Of a stretch of 64,000 nucleotides of DNA, positions 46,157 to 55,561 are shown piece after piece. Every line of letters starts with the position of its first letter. The stretch's first letter is position 1. The stretch covers positions 62,001 to 126,000 of the forward strand of contig JAUYAL010000064.1 in the NCBI GenBank assembly GCA_030693535.1, given 5' to 3'. The notes beneath the pieces are model-generated. The model did not search any database and had not been told where the DNA came from. It saw only the letters and a list, made by a program, of their open reading frames with translations. A program made the position numbers and the translations under genes. This DNA is from Methylotenera sp. GTDB taxonomy: Bacteria; Pseudomonadota; Gammaproteobacteria; Burkholderiales; Methylophilaceae.

Positions 46157-47932
46157 TTAAGTACGCGATTTCAGTCTCAAATCTATGTTGTTGTAAAACT
46201 TGGCCACCATAGGTTCAATTTTTTCAATGTCAGTTAAGCCTAACACTTTGCGTGCATTTGTGCTTAGCTGGCTTAGTTGACTATGCAATATCTGCTGTTT
46301 CACGCTGAGTATGTGAGAAGGATGCATGGATAATTGGCGTAAACCCATGCCGATGAGTAATTTTGTGAGCTTGGCGTCTCCGGCCATCTCGCCACACACT
46401 GAGACAGATTTACCTGATTTCTCGCCGGCTTTAATTGTCATTGAGATTAATTTTAATACTGATGGGTGTAATGGATTGTATAGATGCGCTACTGCGTCAT
46501 CAGTGCGATCTATTGCTAAAGTATATTGGATTAAATCGTTCGTACCAATCGATAAAAAATCTAACTCTTTGGCAAAGGCTTCTGCATTAATAGCGGCGGC
46601 GGGGATTTCTATCATGCCACCAAGCTCTATATTTTCGTTGAATGCAATATTTTGTTTAAGCAAACTAAGTTTAGCGCGTCCTAACAGTAGTTTGGTTTGG
46701 CGCAATTCATGTAGCGTTGATAGCATCGGGACTAGAATTTTGATGTTGCCAAAATGCGATGCACGTAATAGAGCCCTTAATTGCGTATGAAAAATCTGTG
46801 GTTCAGATAAGCAGTAACGTATAGCACGTAGGCCAAGAGCGGGGTTTGAACATGTCACGACTGTATCAGGATTCATTTGCTTATCTGCACCTAAATCCAG
46901 CGTGCGAATAACAACAACGCCACCTTTCATTGCTTCAGCCACCGATTTGTAAGCAATAAATTGCTCTTCTTCATCTGGCATTTCGCGGCGATTCATAAAC
47001 AAGAATTCTGTACGATACAGTCCAATACCAGTGGCACCTGATGCCTTGACCGCGACAACATCTTCAGGCACTTCAATGTTGGCAAATAGATCTATTTTTG
47101 TGCCATCTAAAGTAACGGCTTTGGTTGATTTAATTCTTTGTAATTTTTGCTGTTCGAGCTCCCATTGCTCTTGGCGAAGCCTGTATTCGGTTAAGATGCT
47201 TAAGTCAGGGTTAACAATCACCACACCTTGCTTGCCATCTACAATAATAAGCTCGCCATCGCGAATTAAGTCATGTGCCTTTTGTAAAGCGACAATCGAA
47301 GGAATGTTAAGACTGCGCGCTAAAATAGCGGTATGAGAGGTAACACCGCCCATATCAGTAACAAATGCAGCAAACTCGTGATGTTTGAATTGAATTGCAT
47401 CAGCCGGCGAGATGTCATGGGCGACTAAAATGAGTTTGCGCTCCTGATGTAATACGTTACTTTGCTTTTCTGCCGTCAGTTGGCTAGGATGGCCGAGAAG
47501 CACTTTAATCACACGCTCAACTACTTGGATGACATCTTGTTTTCGCTCTCGCAGATACTCGTCTTCAATTTGTTCAAATTGCTCAACAATCTCATCCATT
47601 TGCAACTTAATGGCCCACTCGGCATTACATTGCTCATTTTGGATGATCTCTTTAGGAATTTCGGATAATGATTTATCTTTTAAAATCATTAGATGCGTGC
47701 CAATAAAAGCACTTAATTCAGCAGGTGCATTCTTGCGTAAACTAGCATTAATTTTTTCTAAATCTTGATTAACAGTGTTGATTGCATTGCTAAAACGTAT
47801 TATTTCATCATTAATTAAGTGTTTTGGAAGCCGGTAATGTACAACCTCTAACAATGCATTTGAAACTAGGTGCGCATGCCCAATAGCAATGCCGCTAGAG
47901 ACCCCTACGCCATGTATGCAAAAGCTGGTCAT
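46157..47932 (-). CDS. ptsI: PTS enzyme I (PEP-protein phosphotransferase)
   Basis: The 591-residue cytoplasmic protein autophosphorylates with PEP and passes phosphate to HPr. The active-site His lies in GGVTSHTAILARSLNIP, the PEP-binding barrel has GLYRTEFLFMNR, and the C-terminal signature is LDFLSIGTNDLIQYTLAIDRTD. No membrane EIIBC sugar permease is encoded nearby, so the system probably has a regulatory role with HPr, HPr kinase and EIIA. The gap to ptsH is 44 bp. Confidence 0.96.
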   Translation of the reverse strand: MTSFCIHGVGVSSGIAIGHAHLVSNALLEVVHYRLPKHLINDEIIRFSNAINTVNQDLEKINASLRKNAPAELSAFIGTHLMILKDKSLSEIPKEIIQNEQCNAEWAIKLQMDEIVEQFEQIEDEYLRERKQDVIQVVERVIKVLLGHPSQLTAEKQSNVLHQERKLILVAHDISPADAIQFKHHEFAAFVTDMGGVTSHTAILARSLNIPSIVALQKAHDLIRDGELIIVDGKQGVVIVNPDLSILTEYRLRQEQWELEQQKLQRIKSTKAVTLDGTKIDLFANIEVPEDVVAVKASGATGIGLYRTEFLFMNRREMPDEEEQFIAYKSVAEAMKGGVVVIRTLDLGADKQMNPDTVVTCSNPALGLRAIRYCLSEPQIFHTQLRALLRASHFGNIKILVPMLSTLHELRQTKLLLGRAKLSLLKQNIAFNENIELGGMIEIPAAAINAEAFAKELDFLSIGTNDLIQYTLAIDRTDDAVAHLYNPLHPSVLKLISMTIKAGEKSGKSVSVCGEMAGDAKLTKLLIGMGLRQLSMHPSHILSVKQQILHSQLSQLSTNARKVLGLTDIEKIEPMVAKFYNNIDLRLKSRT

Positions 47933-47976
47933 CTTTAATTACATCCGAAATCATTCGTAATTTTACGCATCAGAAA

Positions 47977-48246
47977 TTACTCACCTTCTCCAAAAGAATC
48001 TGCAATGAGTGCTTTTAGTGCATCAATTGCAACCTGTTCGTCTGCACCATTTGCTTCTAACTTAACAAATGAGCCTTTGGCCGCAGCTAACATCATCACG
48101 CCCATGATGCTTTTTGCATTCACGCGCCTATCATTACGTGTTATCCAAATTTCACTGACATACTTACTGGCCATTTGAGTAAGCTTAGTTGAGGCGCGTG
48201 CATGCAAGCCTAGTTTATTGACGATTTCTACTTCTATACTAATCAT
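47977..48246 (-). CDS. ptsH: Phosphocarrier protein HPr
   Basis: The 89-residue protein carries the PEP-dependent phosphorylation site H15 (NKLGLHARAST) and the serine site S46 (NAKSIMGVMML). The latter is the target of HPr kinase, encoded three genes upstream, so both regulatory inputs are present. It forms part of the EIIA-HPr-EI run. Confidence 0.97.
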   Translation of the reverse strand: MISIEVEIVNKLGLHARASTKLTQMASKYVSEIWITRNDRRVNAKSIMGVMMLAAAKGSFVKLEANGADEQVAIDALKALIADSFGEGE

Positions 48247-48314
48247 TTTTATTAAATCCAGTCATTTTAATTAACCCCCGTCATTTAGTTTGTTTGACAA
48301 GCCGTCATTATTCT

Positions 48315-48725
48315 TTAAAACACATATCGATCGCAGTGATCGCGATTAAAATGCACGACACCTTCGCGACCTCCACTGACGGCCTTTTCCACTAGTGCCA
48401 TCAGTGATTCATGTCGATAAGTCATGGTCCGGACTATCATAGGCATGTTCACGCCCGCAACACCCTCAACAATACCTGGCAATAATAACTTACTCACTAT
48501 ATTGCATGGGGTCGCACCATACATGTCTGATAGTATCAATACACCCTCGCCTTCATTAAGCTTATTGACTAAAGCCTGGGCTACAGGAACTAAATCATTC
48601 GGGTCATCTTGGTTGGTGACAGCAAGAAATGCCACTTGTCTAGGTTCGTTACCTATCACATGCTTGGCACATTCCATCAAGCTCTCACCCAAACTGTCAT
48701 GTGCGATGATTAAAATCCCTATCAT
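48315..48725 (-). CDS. PTS mannose-type EIIA domain protein
   Basis: The 136-residue single-domain protein has the EIIA-Man fold: IGILIIAHDSLGESLMEC with the phosphorylatable His9, GVLILSDMYGATPCNIVSKLL, and GVAGVNMPMIVRTM. In betaproteobacteria this stand-alone EIIA is encoded with HPr and EI and lacks EIIB/EIIC partners, implying regulation rather than transport. It lies between rapZ (124-bp gap) and ptsH. Confidence 0.92.
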   Translation of the reverse strand: MIGILIIAHDSLGESLMECAKHVIGNEPRQVAFLAVTNQDDPNDLVPVAQALVNKLNEGEGVLILSDMYGATPCNIVSKLLLPGIVEGVAGVNMPMIVRTMTYRHESLMALVEKAVSGGREGVVHFNRDHCDRYVF

Positions 48726-48849
48726 TATCTTCTCTACTTTAATATTTGTTAGCTGTAGTTACTCAGCTTGTAATTACTTAACTTTGTTTTGTTTGTAGTT
48801 TCTTGACAGTAGTTTCTTATTATCAACAACTTTGTCAGGTATTGAAATA

Positions 48850-49716
48850 CTATTTTAATTCTCTATGTCTTGTTAAAACCCTTTGTTTTACCACAAAGTG
48901 TTGGCTTAATTGTTCTACAAAATATACCGAGCGATGCTGTCCACCAGTGCATCCGATAGCGACGGTTAAGTAGCTGCGGTTGTCGGATATAAAGCATGGT
49001 AGCCATTTTTCAATATAGTGCTTTATATCACTTAACATTTCTTGCACATTCGTTTGATTCTCTAAAAACGATTGAACCTCTACATCACGTCCTGTAAGGT
49101 CGCGCAACTTGGCATCGTAATGTGGATTTGGTAAACAGCGTATGTCGAACACAAAGTCGGCGTCCAGTGGAATGCCATGTTTAAAGCCAAATGATGTAAA
49201 TAATACTGTAAGTCCTGAATGATCGCTTGAAACGGCGTCTTTTATCCAAGCCCTGAGTTTATTAGCGCTAATGTGACTTGTATCAATGACATGTCCTAGG
49301 TTACCTAAATTACTAAGTAGCTCACGTTCAACGGCAATACTTTCAGCCAGTGTAGTTGTATCTTTACTTAAGGGATGTTTACGTCTTGTTTCACTGAACC
49401 TTTTGACTAAAGTCTCGACATTTGACTCTAAAAAAAGCACTTGCGTAGATACGTTTTGTAATTTTAACTCTTCAATATGTGCAGGTAGTGTTTCAATTGC
49501 CGCGCTGCGACTATCAATACTAATTGCAACGCGATCATAGTTATTAACGTTCAAATTTCCAGAGCGTTTGTTTTCAGATTGCAGATGTTCTGCAATTTGA
49601 GGCAACATCGTGGCTGGTAAGTTATCTATGCAATAGTAGCCGCTATCTTCTAACGCATGTAGTGCAATACTTTTACCAGAACCAGAGAGTCCAGTGACGA
49701 TGATGAGTTGTTTCAT
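48850..49716 (-). CDS. rapZ: RNase adapter protein RapZ
   Basis: The 288-residue nucleotide-binding protein has a P-loop (IIVTGLSGSGKSIALHALED), IDSRS, and the C-terminal FTSFGFKHGIP and GCTGGQHRSVYFVEQL blocks. In E. coli RapZ directs RNase E to the GlmZ sRNA and senses glucosamine-6-phosphate; in betaproteobacteria its target is not settled. It follows hprK by 8 bp and is thus part of the same operon. Confidence 0.96.
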   Translation of the reverse strand: MKQLIIVTGLSGSGKSIALHALEDSGYYCIDNLPATMLPQIAEHLQSENKRSGNLNVNNYDRVAISIDSRSAAIETLPAHIEELKLQNVSTQVLFLESNVETLVKRFSETRRKHPLSKDTTTLAESIAVERELLSNLGNLGHVIDTSHISANKLRAWIKDAVSSDHSGLTVLFTSFGFKHGIPLDADFVFDIRCLPNPHYDAKLRDLTGRDVEVQSFLENQTNVQEMLSDIKHYIEKWLPCFISDNRSYLTVAIGCTGGQHRSVYFVEQLSQHFVVKQRVLTRHRELK

Positions 49717-49724
49717 ATAGAGAT

Positions 49725-50675
49725 TTATTTAGTATTGGCTGATTTTTTCATTTCACGTTGCTGGCGTTGCATTAATTGTTTTGAGGCATTGACGCCTCGC
49801 AATAAGAGTACATGGTTGCGAATAGCAACTTCTACAAGTACTGCGATATTGCGACCCGCAGCTATAGGAATTTTTATTTTAGGTATTTTAACGCCTAGTA
49901 CAGCCTCATGTTGCCTTTTCACATTGATTCGGTCTAATAATTCTGGCGCTTGCTTATCAGCCATTTCTAATTGAATAATGAGGTCAAGCGGCTTCGTTGG
50001 TTTGACTGAATTATTGCCGAAAAGTGCTCGAATATTTAAAATACCTAATCCACGCACTTCTAAAAAGTCTTGTAATAGTGCAGGGCAACGCCCTTCAACA
50101 CGTTCTGGCGAAATACGAAAAAAATCGATGACATCATCAGCAATCAGTCGGTGCCCTCGAGATATAAGCTCTAAAGCCAATTCACTTTTTCCAATCGCTG
50201 CTTCGCCCTTAATAAGCGCGCCAAACCCCTCTACTTCCATAAACACACCATGCACACTGATTGATTCTGCAACTGCATGTGCTAAAAAGTGATTTAATAC
50301 ATCCATCAGTGCCGGACTACGTAGCAGTGATGTAAATAGTGGCGTATTGTGAATGTCCGCTGCTGATAGTAGTGAGTCTGGCACGCTTTCACCATTGGCA
50401 ACAATGACTACTGCCAAGTCGGTTGAGAATAAGCTTTCAATTGCAGAAGCCGCTTCATTAGCTGGTAAACTCCGCAAATAATCCATCTCAGCACAGCCTA
50501 AAACTTGTACGCGATTCGGGTGAACAAAGTTAAGATGGCCGATAAGTGCCAAAGATGGCTTGGTAACAGTTTCACTAGTAAGTGAGTTAGAACCGCCGTT
50601 AAGCCCAGCAACCCAGTTCATTTTGAGCTTACGGCGGGTTTGTTTGAATAGCTCAGCTACGTTAATTTGAGCCAT
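49725..50675 (-). CDS. hprK: HPr kinase/phosphorylase
   Basis: The 316-residue bifunctional enzyme phosphorylates and dephosphorylates HPr on Ser46. The Walker A loop is GEAAIGKSELALELISRGHRL, followed by ADDVIDFFR and the C-terminal signature LEVRGLGILNIRALFG. The N-terminal domain (LIGHLNFVHPNRVQVLG) is complete. The gap to hpf is only 20 bp. The EIIA-Ntr gene (ptsN) that often sits between hpf and hprK in related genomes is absent. Confidence 0.96.
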   Translation of the reverse strand: MAQINVAELFKQTRRKLKMNWVAGLNGGSNSLTSETVTKPSLALIGHLNFVHPNRVQVLGCAEMDYLRSLPANEAASAIESLFSTDLAVVIVANGESVPDSLLSAADIHNTPLFTSLLRSPALMDVLNHFLAHAVAESISVHGVFMEVEGFGALIKGEAAIGKSELALELISRGHRLIADDVIDFFRISPERVEGRCPALLQDFLEVRGLGILNIRALFGNNSVKPTKPLDLIIQLEMADKQAPELLDRINVKRQHEAVLGVKIPKIKIPIAAGRNIAVLVEVAIRNHVLLLRGVNASKQLMQRQQREMKKSANTK

Positions 50676-50695
50676 GTGATGATAGAAATTTTAGG

Positions 50696-51037
50696 TTAAT
50701 TTAAATCTTGTATATCAATAGCTTGGTGCTTGACTGCGCCATTTGCCTTATGGTGATCAGCATGTTTTTCTTTATGCTTGACCACTTGGCGGTCTAACTT
50801 GTCTGTCAACATATCAATCGCGCTGTACATATTGTCACCCTCGCAAGCGGCATGTAAATCGTTACCAGGCACATGCAATGTAGCTTCTACCTTTTGGGCC
50901 AGCTTTTCCACACTCATGGTCACTTTGACATCTATTACATGATCAAAATGGTTGCTAATTCGGGCTAATTTGCTTGTGACATAATCGCGTAATGCAGGAG
51001 TTACTTCTAAATGCAGACCAGTTAATTGTAAATTCAT
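50696..51037 (-). CDS. hpf: Ribosome hibernation promoting factor (short form)
   Basis: The 113-residue protein binds the 30S subunit and stabilises 100S dimers in stationary phase. Family features are MNLQLTGLHLEVTPALRDYV, the VTMSVEKLAQKVEATLHVPG strand pair and YSAIDMLTDKLDRQVVKHKEKH. It lacks the long-form dimerisation domain. GGAG is well placed before the ATG. The 224-bp gap upstream to rpoN probably holds its own promoter; I see no gene in it. Confidence 0.95.
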   Translation of the reverse strand: MNLQLTGLHLEVTPALRDYVTSKLARISNHFDHVIDVKVTMSVEKLAQKVEATLHVPGNDLHAACEGDNMYSAIDMLTDKLDRQVVKHKEKHADHHKANGAVKHQAIDIQDLN

Positions 51038-51261
51038 GACTTGCTCCTTTTTAAAATATCCTAAAAGTTAGAACGGTCAAAAACCAATAAAGAGTCGAAA
51101 GTTTATAACGCATAAAAACTCATAGAACGAATTCAGTTTACTACTTTAATTCGCTTCTGTGCTAATGGAATAGAGAATAATTTTGATGCCAATTTCACGT
51201 TTTAATTACCTAATTCAAACCTACTGGGTTTTAAGCTACTTTAATGCGTGCGAAATTAGAC

Positions 51262-52860
51262 TTAAAGTGCTTTTCTTAAGCTTGCTGGTGCTATGTTGAG
51301 TGATTCGCGATATTTTGCAATAGTGCGGCGCGCAACAACTATCCCCTGTTTTGCTAATAAGTCCGTTATTTGGTTGTCTGAATAAGGCTTTCTTGGATTT
51401 TCTTGATCAACGAGTTTTTTAATTAGCGCTCGAATTGCTGTGGCTGAGCAAGTGCCACCTGTGTCAGTGGCAACTGAACTACCAAAAAAATATTTAAGTT
51501 CAAAAATGCCACGTGGTGTGAGCATGTATTTGTTATTGGTCACGCGCGATATGGTTGATTCATGTAAATCGAGTTCTTCAGCAATTTCTCGTAATACCAG
51601 TGGCCGCATTGCGACTTCACCATACTCTAAAAAATTACGTTGGCGGTCGGTGATGGCTTGAGAAACACGTAAGATGGTTGAAAAACGCTGTTGAATATTT
51701 TTAATCATCCATTTAGCTTCTTGCATTTGGCTTTGCAGATATTGGCTAGAACTATCACGATTACGTTTTAAAATATTCGCATAAAGCTGGTTAATTTTTA
51801 GCTTAGGAATGACCGCATCATTAAGACTTGCAATCCAAATGCCTTTCACTTTTTTGATGATGACTTCGTGCTGAATGTAATGCTCTGAACCGATAATGCT
51901 AAATGCACTGCCGGGTCGTGGATTTAAGCTAGTAATCAACTGCTGAACATTTTTAAGTGTTGCTTCATCGCATCCTAGCTCTTTGCGTAGTTTAGCAAAG
52001 TCGCGCGCACCAAGAGCTGGTAAATAATGCTTTGCCATCAGCTTCGCAAGCACTAAGTGTGGCGTATATTTAGGTAGTAATTCTAATTGTAACAATAAGC
52101 ATTCACTTAAATTGCGCGCTCCAACGCCAGCTGGATCTAGGTTCTGAATATGTCGTAGGGCAGTATTCAGCTCCAATACTTCCATTTCAAGTTCTAATGG
52201 CATTTGCTCAATAATATCTTCGAGCGATTCTTCTAGGTAGCCATCCTCATTAATACTATCAACCAACAGTAACGCTAGCGTCTGATCGCGTTCAGATAGC
52301 GGCATAAGTTTTAGCTGTGAAATTAAATGATCTCTTAAGCTAATTTGCAAAGTCTCTTGTTGTTTGAAGTCGCTATCGTCATCCGATGGTGTGCTGTTTT
52401 CGTCCCAAAGACTACCATTTGAAAACTCATCATAATCATCATTGAACTCGGCTGAATGGTCGGCAGGATGATCTGCCGTATAGTCAGCTGTATTTTGATC
52501 AAATTCAGTCGGTTCCGACTGGGATGACTCAGAGTTGATATCAGTAAGCTCTGTATTGGCTCTATCATTACTAATATCTAGGGAAAAGTCATTGTTACCT
52601 TCAAAATCTTGCTCGCCTTCAGCGGCATTTCCATCATTACTAGTGGTATTGAGTGTGACTTCATCTTCGCTGTTGTCTGTGGCATTACCATATTCATCTT
52701 CACCATCATCGCCCCTTTCTAGTAGTGGGTTAGTTTGCATCAGCAAATCAATTTCTTGATTAAGCTCTAGGGTTGAGAGTTGCAATAGCTTAATTGCTTG
52801 CTGTAGCTGTGGCGTTAGCGAGAGGTTTTGCGAAAACTTGAGCTGCAAACCCTGTTTCAT
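51262..52860 (-). CDS. rpoN: RNA polymerase sigma-54 factor
   Basis: The 532-residue factor has all three regions: the Gln/Leu-rich activator-interaction region I ([20 protein letters not shown]), a long acidic region II (residues ~45-160, very rich in Asp, Glu, Asn and Ser), the core-binding region, and at the C-terminus the RpoN box [14 protein letters not shown]. The acidic linker is longer than in E. coli. The start overlaps the lptB stop as ATGA, so the two are translationally coupled. Confidence 0.96.
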   Translation of the reverse strand: MKQGLQLKFSQNLSLTPQLQQAIKLLQLSTLELNQEIDLLMQTNPLLERGDDGEDEYGNATDNSEDEVTLNTTSNDGNAAEGEQDFEGNNDFSLDISNDRANTELTDINSESSQSEPTEFDQNTADYTADHPADHSAEFNDDYDEFSNGSLWDENSTPSDDDSDFKQQETLQISLRDHLISQLKLMPLSERDQTLALLLVDSINEDGYLEESLEDIIEQMPLELEMEVLELNTALRHIQNLDPAGVGARNLSECLLLQLELLPKYTPHLVLAKLMAKHYLPALGARDFAKLRKELGCDEATLKNVQQLITSLNPRPGSAFSIIGSEHYIQHEVIIKKVKGIWIASLNDAVIPKLKINQLYANILKRNRDSSSQYLQSQMQEAKWMIKNIQQRFSTILRVSQAITDRQRNFLEYGEVAMRPLVLREIAEELDLHESTISRVTNNKYMLTPRGIFELKYFFGSSVATDTGGTCSATAIRALIKKLVDQENPRKPYSDNQITDLLAKQGIVVARRTIAKYRESLNIAPASLRKAL

Positions 52861-53579
52861 AGACGAAAATCTTTCCCTAAATAAACTTCACGTACTTTTT
52901 CATTGTTAACAATGTCACTGGGAATGCCAGAGGCAAATACATGGCCTTGATTGACGATGTAGGCATGGTCGCAAATACCCAAAGTTTCTCTTACGTTATG
53001 GTCTGTAATCAACACACCAATGTTACGCGAACTTAAGAAACGGATGATTTTTTGGATGTCTATAACGGCAATTGGGTCAATACCAGCAAATGGTTCATCA
53101 AGTAAAATAAAGCTGGGATTTGATGCCAAGCATCGAGCAATCTCAACACGGCGACGTTCACCACCAGATAAGCTTACTGCAGGGTTGTCACGAATCTGCG
53201 TAATATGTAGCTCTTCGAGTAAGGACTCTAATTTTTCTTCCATCTCGATTTCTGTCATGTCTTGTAATTGAAGTACTGCCAGAATATTTTCAGAGACGGT
53301 AAGTTTACGAAAAATAGAAGGTTCTTGCGGTAAGTAAGATAACCCCATTCGTGCACGCATATGAATGGGTAAGCGGCTTAAGTCTTTTCCATCTAGCAGA
53401 ATTCTGCCTCCATCCAGCGCGACTAACCCGACTATCATATAAAAGCTAGTGGTCTTCCCTGCACCATTAGGCCCTAATAAACCTACTACTTCCCCACTTT
53501 TGAGGCGCAAAGAGATATCTTGCACCACAGTGCGCGTTTTGTAAGATTTACGTAAATTTTCTACGACCAGTTCACTCAT
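52857..53579 (-). CDS. lptB: LPS export ABC transporter ATPase LptB
   Basis: The 240-residue ATPase powers LPS extraction by LptFG. Motifs are Walker [21 protein letters not shown]-loop [14 protein letters not shown], signature [17 protein letters not shown], Walker [14 protein letters not shown] and the H-loop [10 protein letters not shown]. It lies between lptA and rpoN, the normal order in beta- and gammaproteobacteria. Confidence 0.97.
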   Translation of the reverse strand: MSELVVENLRKSYKTRTVVQDISLRLKSGEVVGLLGPNGAGKTTSFYMIVGLVALDGGRILLDGKDLSRLPIHMRARMGLSYLPQEPSIFRKLTVSENILAVLQLQDMTEIEMEEKLESLLEELHITQIRDNPAVSLSGGERRRVEIARCLASNPSFILLDEPFAGIDPIAVIDIQKIIRFLSSRNIGVLITDHNVRETLGICDHAYIVNQGHVFASGIPSDIVNNEKVREVYLGKDFRL

Positions 53580-53618
53580 ATCGACTTATTCTTATGTGTT
53601 GGTGATGGGCTATTATTT

Positions 53619-54299
53619 TTAATTTGAACCTAGTCCAAGGCTTCTACTAAAGCGCGAGTCTTTCACTGGGGCTTCGTTATTAGTTGGTTTATTGCTAGGG
53701 ATATTGTTTGAACTGTTGTTTGGCTTGGGAGTTTCAACCGCAGGCCCTGTATTTTTTTTATTTTTAGGCTGAATGACGGCGTGCACACGACCACCAGACG
53801 TTACGCCATCCGTAGACTTTGTGCCACCTAGTACTTCAGCATATTCAGAATTCGCATCATAACTAATATAATCGCCATGAATAATGTCTTCTCCGCGCTT
53901 TACCCAAGCTTTGGTATAAAGCTGTATTTTATCCATACGTCCATCGTACTCAATGCGCTGCGCACTGCCTTCCATATATTCGTTTTTCCCCTCACGCTTT
54001 TGTTTAAACGTGGTTGGATTGCCCAATGAAGTACTTTGCTGAAATCCACTGTTATCTTCACGCACAATCAATTTATCTGCCCGAATAACTAGTGTGCCTT
54101 GTGTAAGTATAACATTGCCTGAATAGGTGCTGATTTGTTTGGCATCGTCCACTTTTAAAGTGTCTGCCTCTAAATCAATCGGTTTGTCACGATCTGCCGA
54201 CTCAGCTAACGCATTGTTAGATAAGCTTAAACAAGCGAAGAAAAATATAACTAAGAATGCGCCTAACTTAAGTTCGATTTTGATTGGGGGGTTACTCAT
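53619..54299 (-). CDS. lptA: LPS transport periplasmic protein LptA
   Basis: The 226-residue protein bridges inner and outer membrane Lpt complexes. It has a signal peptide (LGAFLVIFFFACLSLSNNALA) and an OstA-like beta-jellyroll (INLEADTLKVDDAKQIS-like start, TYSGNVILTQGTLVIRADKL, YMEGSAQRIEYDGRMDKI). A low-complexity Asn/Pro-rich tail (~residues 185-220) is unusual but harmless. I use ATG 54299, preceded by GGAG at 54305-54308 and overlapping the lptC stop by 8 bp, rather than ATG 54320. Confidence 0.93.
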   Translation of the reverse strand: MSNPPIKIELKLGAFLVIFFFACLSLSNNALAESADRDKPIDLEADTLKVDDAKQISTYSGNVILTQGTLVIRADKLIVREDNSGFQQSTSLGNPTTFKQKREGKNEYMEGSAQRIEYDGRMDKIQLYTKAWVKRGEDIIHGDYISYDANSEYAEVLGGTKSTDGVTSGGRVHAVIQPKNKKNTGPAVETPKPNNSSNNIPSNKPTNNEAPVKDSRFSRSLGLGSN

Positions 54300-54972
54300 A
54301 GCGTCTCCGAGTGCGCACATTACTTGTAGTTGTTGCTGAATTGTTTAAACCCAAATTCGCTGAGGTAGTTTTTTTGGCTTTTGTTTTTTTAGCCGTAGGT
54401 TTTTCAAAATGCGCACGTACTTTATGCTGCAAAGTGATTGTATTGGTTTTTTTTTCATACACCATGCCCGTGGCATAGATGATTGTTTTTGGCGCCTGCC
54501 GAATGACCACTGGACTATCGGTACTAACTAATTCTTGATTAGGTAGAATGTTGAGATACTCCGTATCTATGGTCATTTCACCTTTGTCAGCAAAAGCTTG
54601 GCGTATCACTTTTACATTATCAACTAGTTGCACTTGTTCTCCATCGCTAGATACATAGCCGCGTAAAGCATGCACTTGTGTATAAGGTTTATTCGCCGCA
54701 AATTGTGTGTAGCGTGGCCGCTGTAATTCAGTAGAGTCGTCATCTGGAAAATGTCGCATTTCTACAGAGGCTAATTTATAGCGTAGATCTCCATTAATGT
54801 CAGTTTGTGTTGTCAAAAAATTACTCATCACATAATCAGGGTCATGACGACTCGAACCGTCTAATTTTGGTTTCGGCGGCTGAACGACTTGATTTATCCA
54901 AGCAGTGATTAATGCCAATATCGATAGCAATACAATTGGATAAATAATTGCAGAACGTGATCCTATATTCAT
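54292..54972 (-). CDS. lptC: LPS export protein LptC
   Basis: The 226-residue bitopic inner-membrane protein has an N-terminal transmembrane helix (AIIYPIVLLSILALITAWI) and a periplasmic LptC fold (DPDYVMSNFLTTQTDINGD, YKLASVEMRHFPDDDSTEL, LPNQELVSTDSPVVIRQ). A Lys-rich C-terminal tail (residues ~195-226) extends beyond the usual domain. It is flanked by kdsC (13-bp gap) and lptA (8-bp overlap). Confidence 0.93.
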   Translation of the reverse strand: MNIGSRSAIIYPIVLLSILALITAWINQVVQPPKPKLDGSSRHDPDYVMSNFLTTQTDINGDLRYKLASVEMRHFPDDDSTELQRPRYTQFAANKPYTQVHALRGYVSSDGEQVQLVDNVKVIRQAFADKGEMTIDTEYLNILPNQELVSTDSPVVIRQAPKTIIYATGMVYEKKTNTITLQHKVRAHFEKPTAKKTKAKKTTSANLGLNNSATTTSNVRTRRRYE

Positions 54973-54985
54973 TGGCTAGATACTA

Positions 54986-55546
54986 TTAATTAGCAACGGA
55001 TGCTTGCGTTAAAAATTTCGCCATTTGTGCTTCAAAAGTACCTTGCGCCTGCATGATTAACTCGCAGACTTCACGCACCGCCCCTCTTCCACCCGCTTTA
55101 ATGGTAATGTAATGCGCATGTTTGAGTACAAAAGAGGGCGAGTTAGGTACAGCGAGCGCAAGGCCGCATTTCAGCATAGGTGGTAAATCGACGACATCAT
55201 CCCCCATAAAGGCGCATTGGCTAGCCTGAAAACCGCTCGCTTTCATCAAATCGTTAAACGCGACTAATTTATCTTCAGCACCTTGATAAAAATGTGCCAC
55301 ACCCGTACTTTCAGCACGTTTTTTAACGACATTTGATGTACGGCCAGTAATGATAGCCAACTCAACGCCAGTGGCTTTGAGTAATTTCATACCCAAGCCA
55401 TCATGCGAATGAAAAGTTTTGTATTCTAGACCGTCATCACCGATGGTGAGTCCGCCATCAGTCATCACGCCATCTACATCTAGTACTAAAAGCTTGATGT
55501 TTTTGAAGCGTTCTTTTAATTCAGGGTTTAGGGCGTTGAATGTCAT
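54986..55546 (-). CDS. kdsC: 3-deoxy-D-manno-octulosonate 8-phosphate phosphatase KdsC
   Basis: The 186-residue HAD phosphatase releases Kdo from Kdo-8-phosphate. Motif I is LLVLDVDGVMTDGGLT, followed by FHSHDGLGMKLLKATG, ITGRTSNVV and the metal motif AFMGDDVVDLPPM. It lacks a cap domain, as expected for the tetrameric C0 type. It sits between kdsD and lptC in a Kdo-LPS operon. Confidence 0.96.
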   Translation of the reverse strand: MTFNALNPELKERFKNIKLLVLDVDGVMTDGGLTIGDDGLEYKTFHSHDGLGMKLLKATGVELAIITGRTSNVVKKRAESTGVAHFYQGAEDKLVAFNDLMKASGFQASQCAFMGDDVVDLPPMLKCGLALAVPNSPSFVLKHAHYITIKAGGRGAVREVCELIMQAQGTFEAQMAKFLTQASVAN

Positions 55547-55561
55547 CGCGGGCTCTATAAA

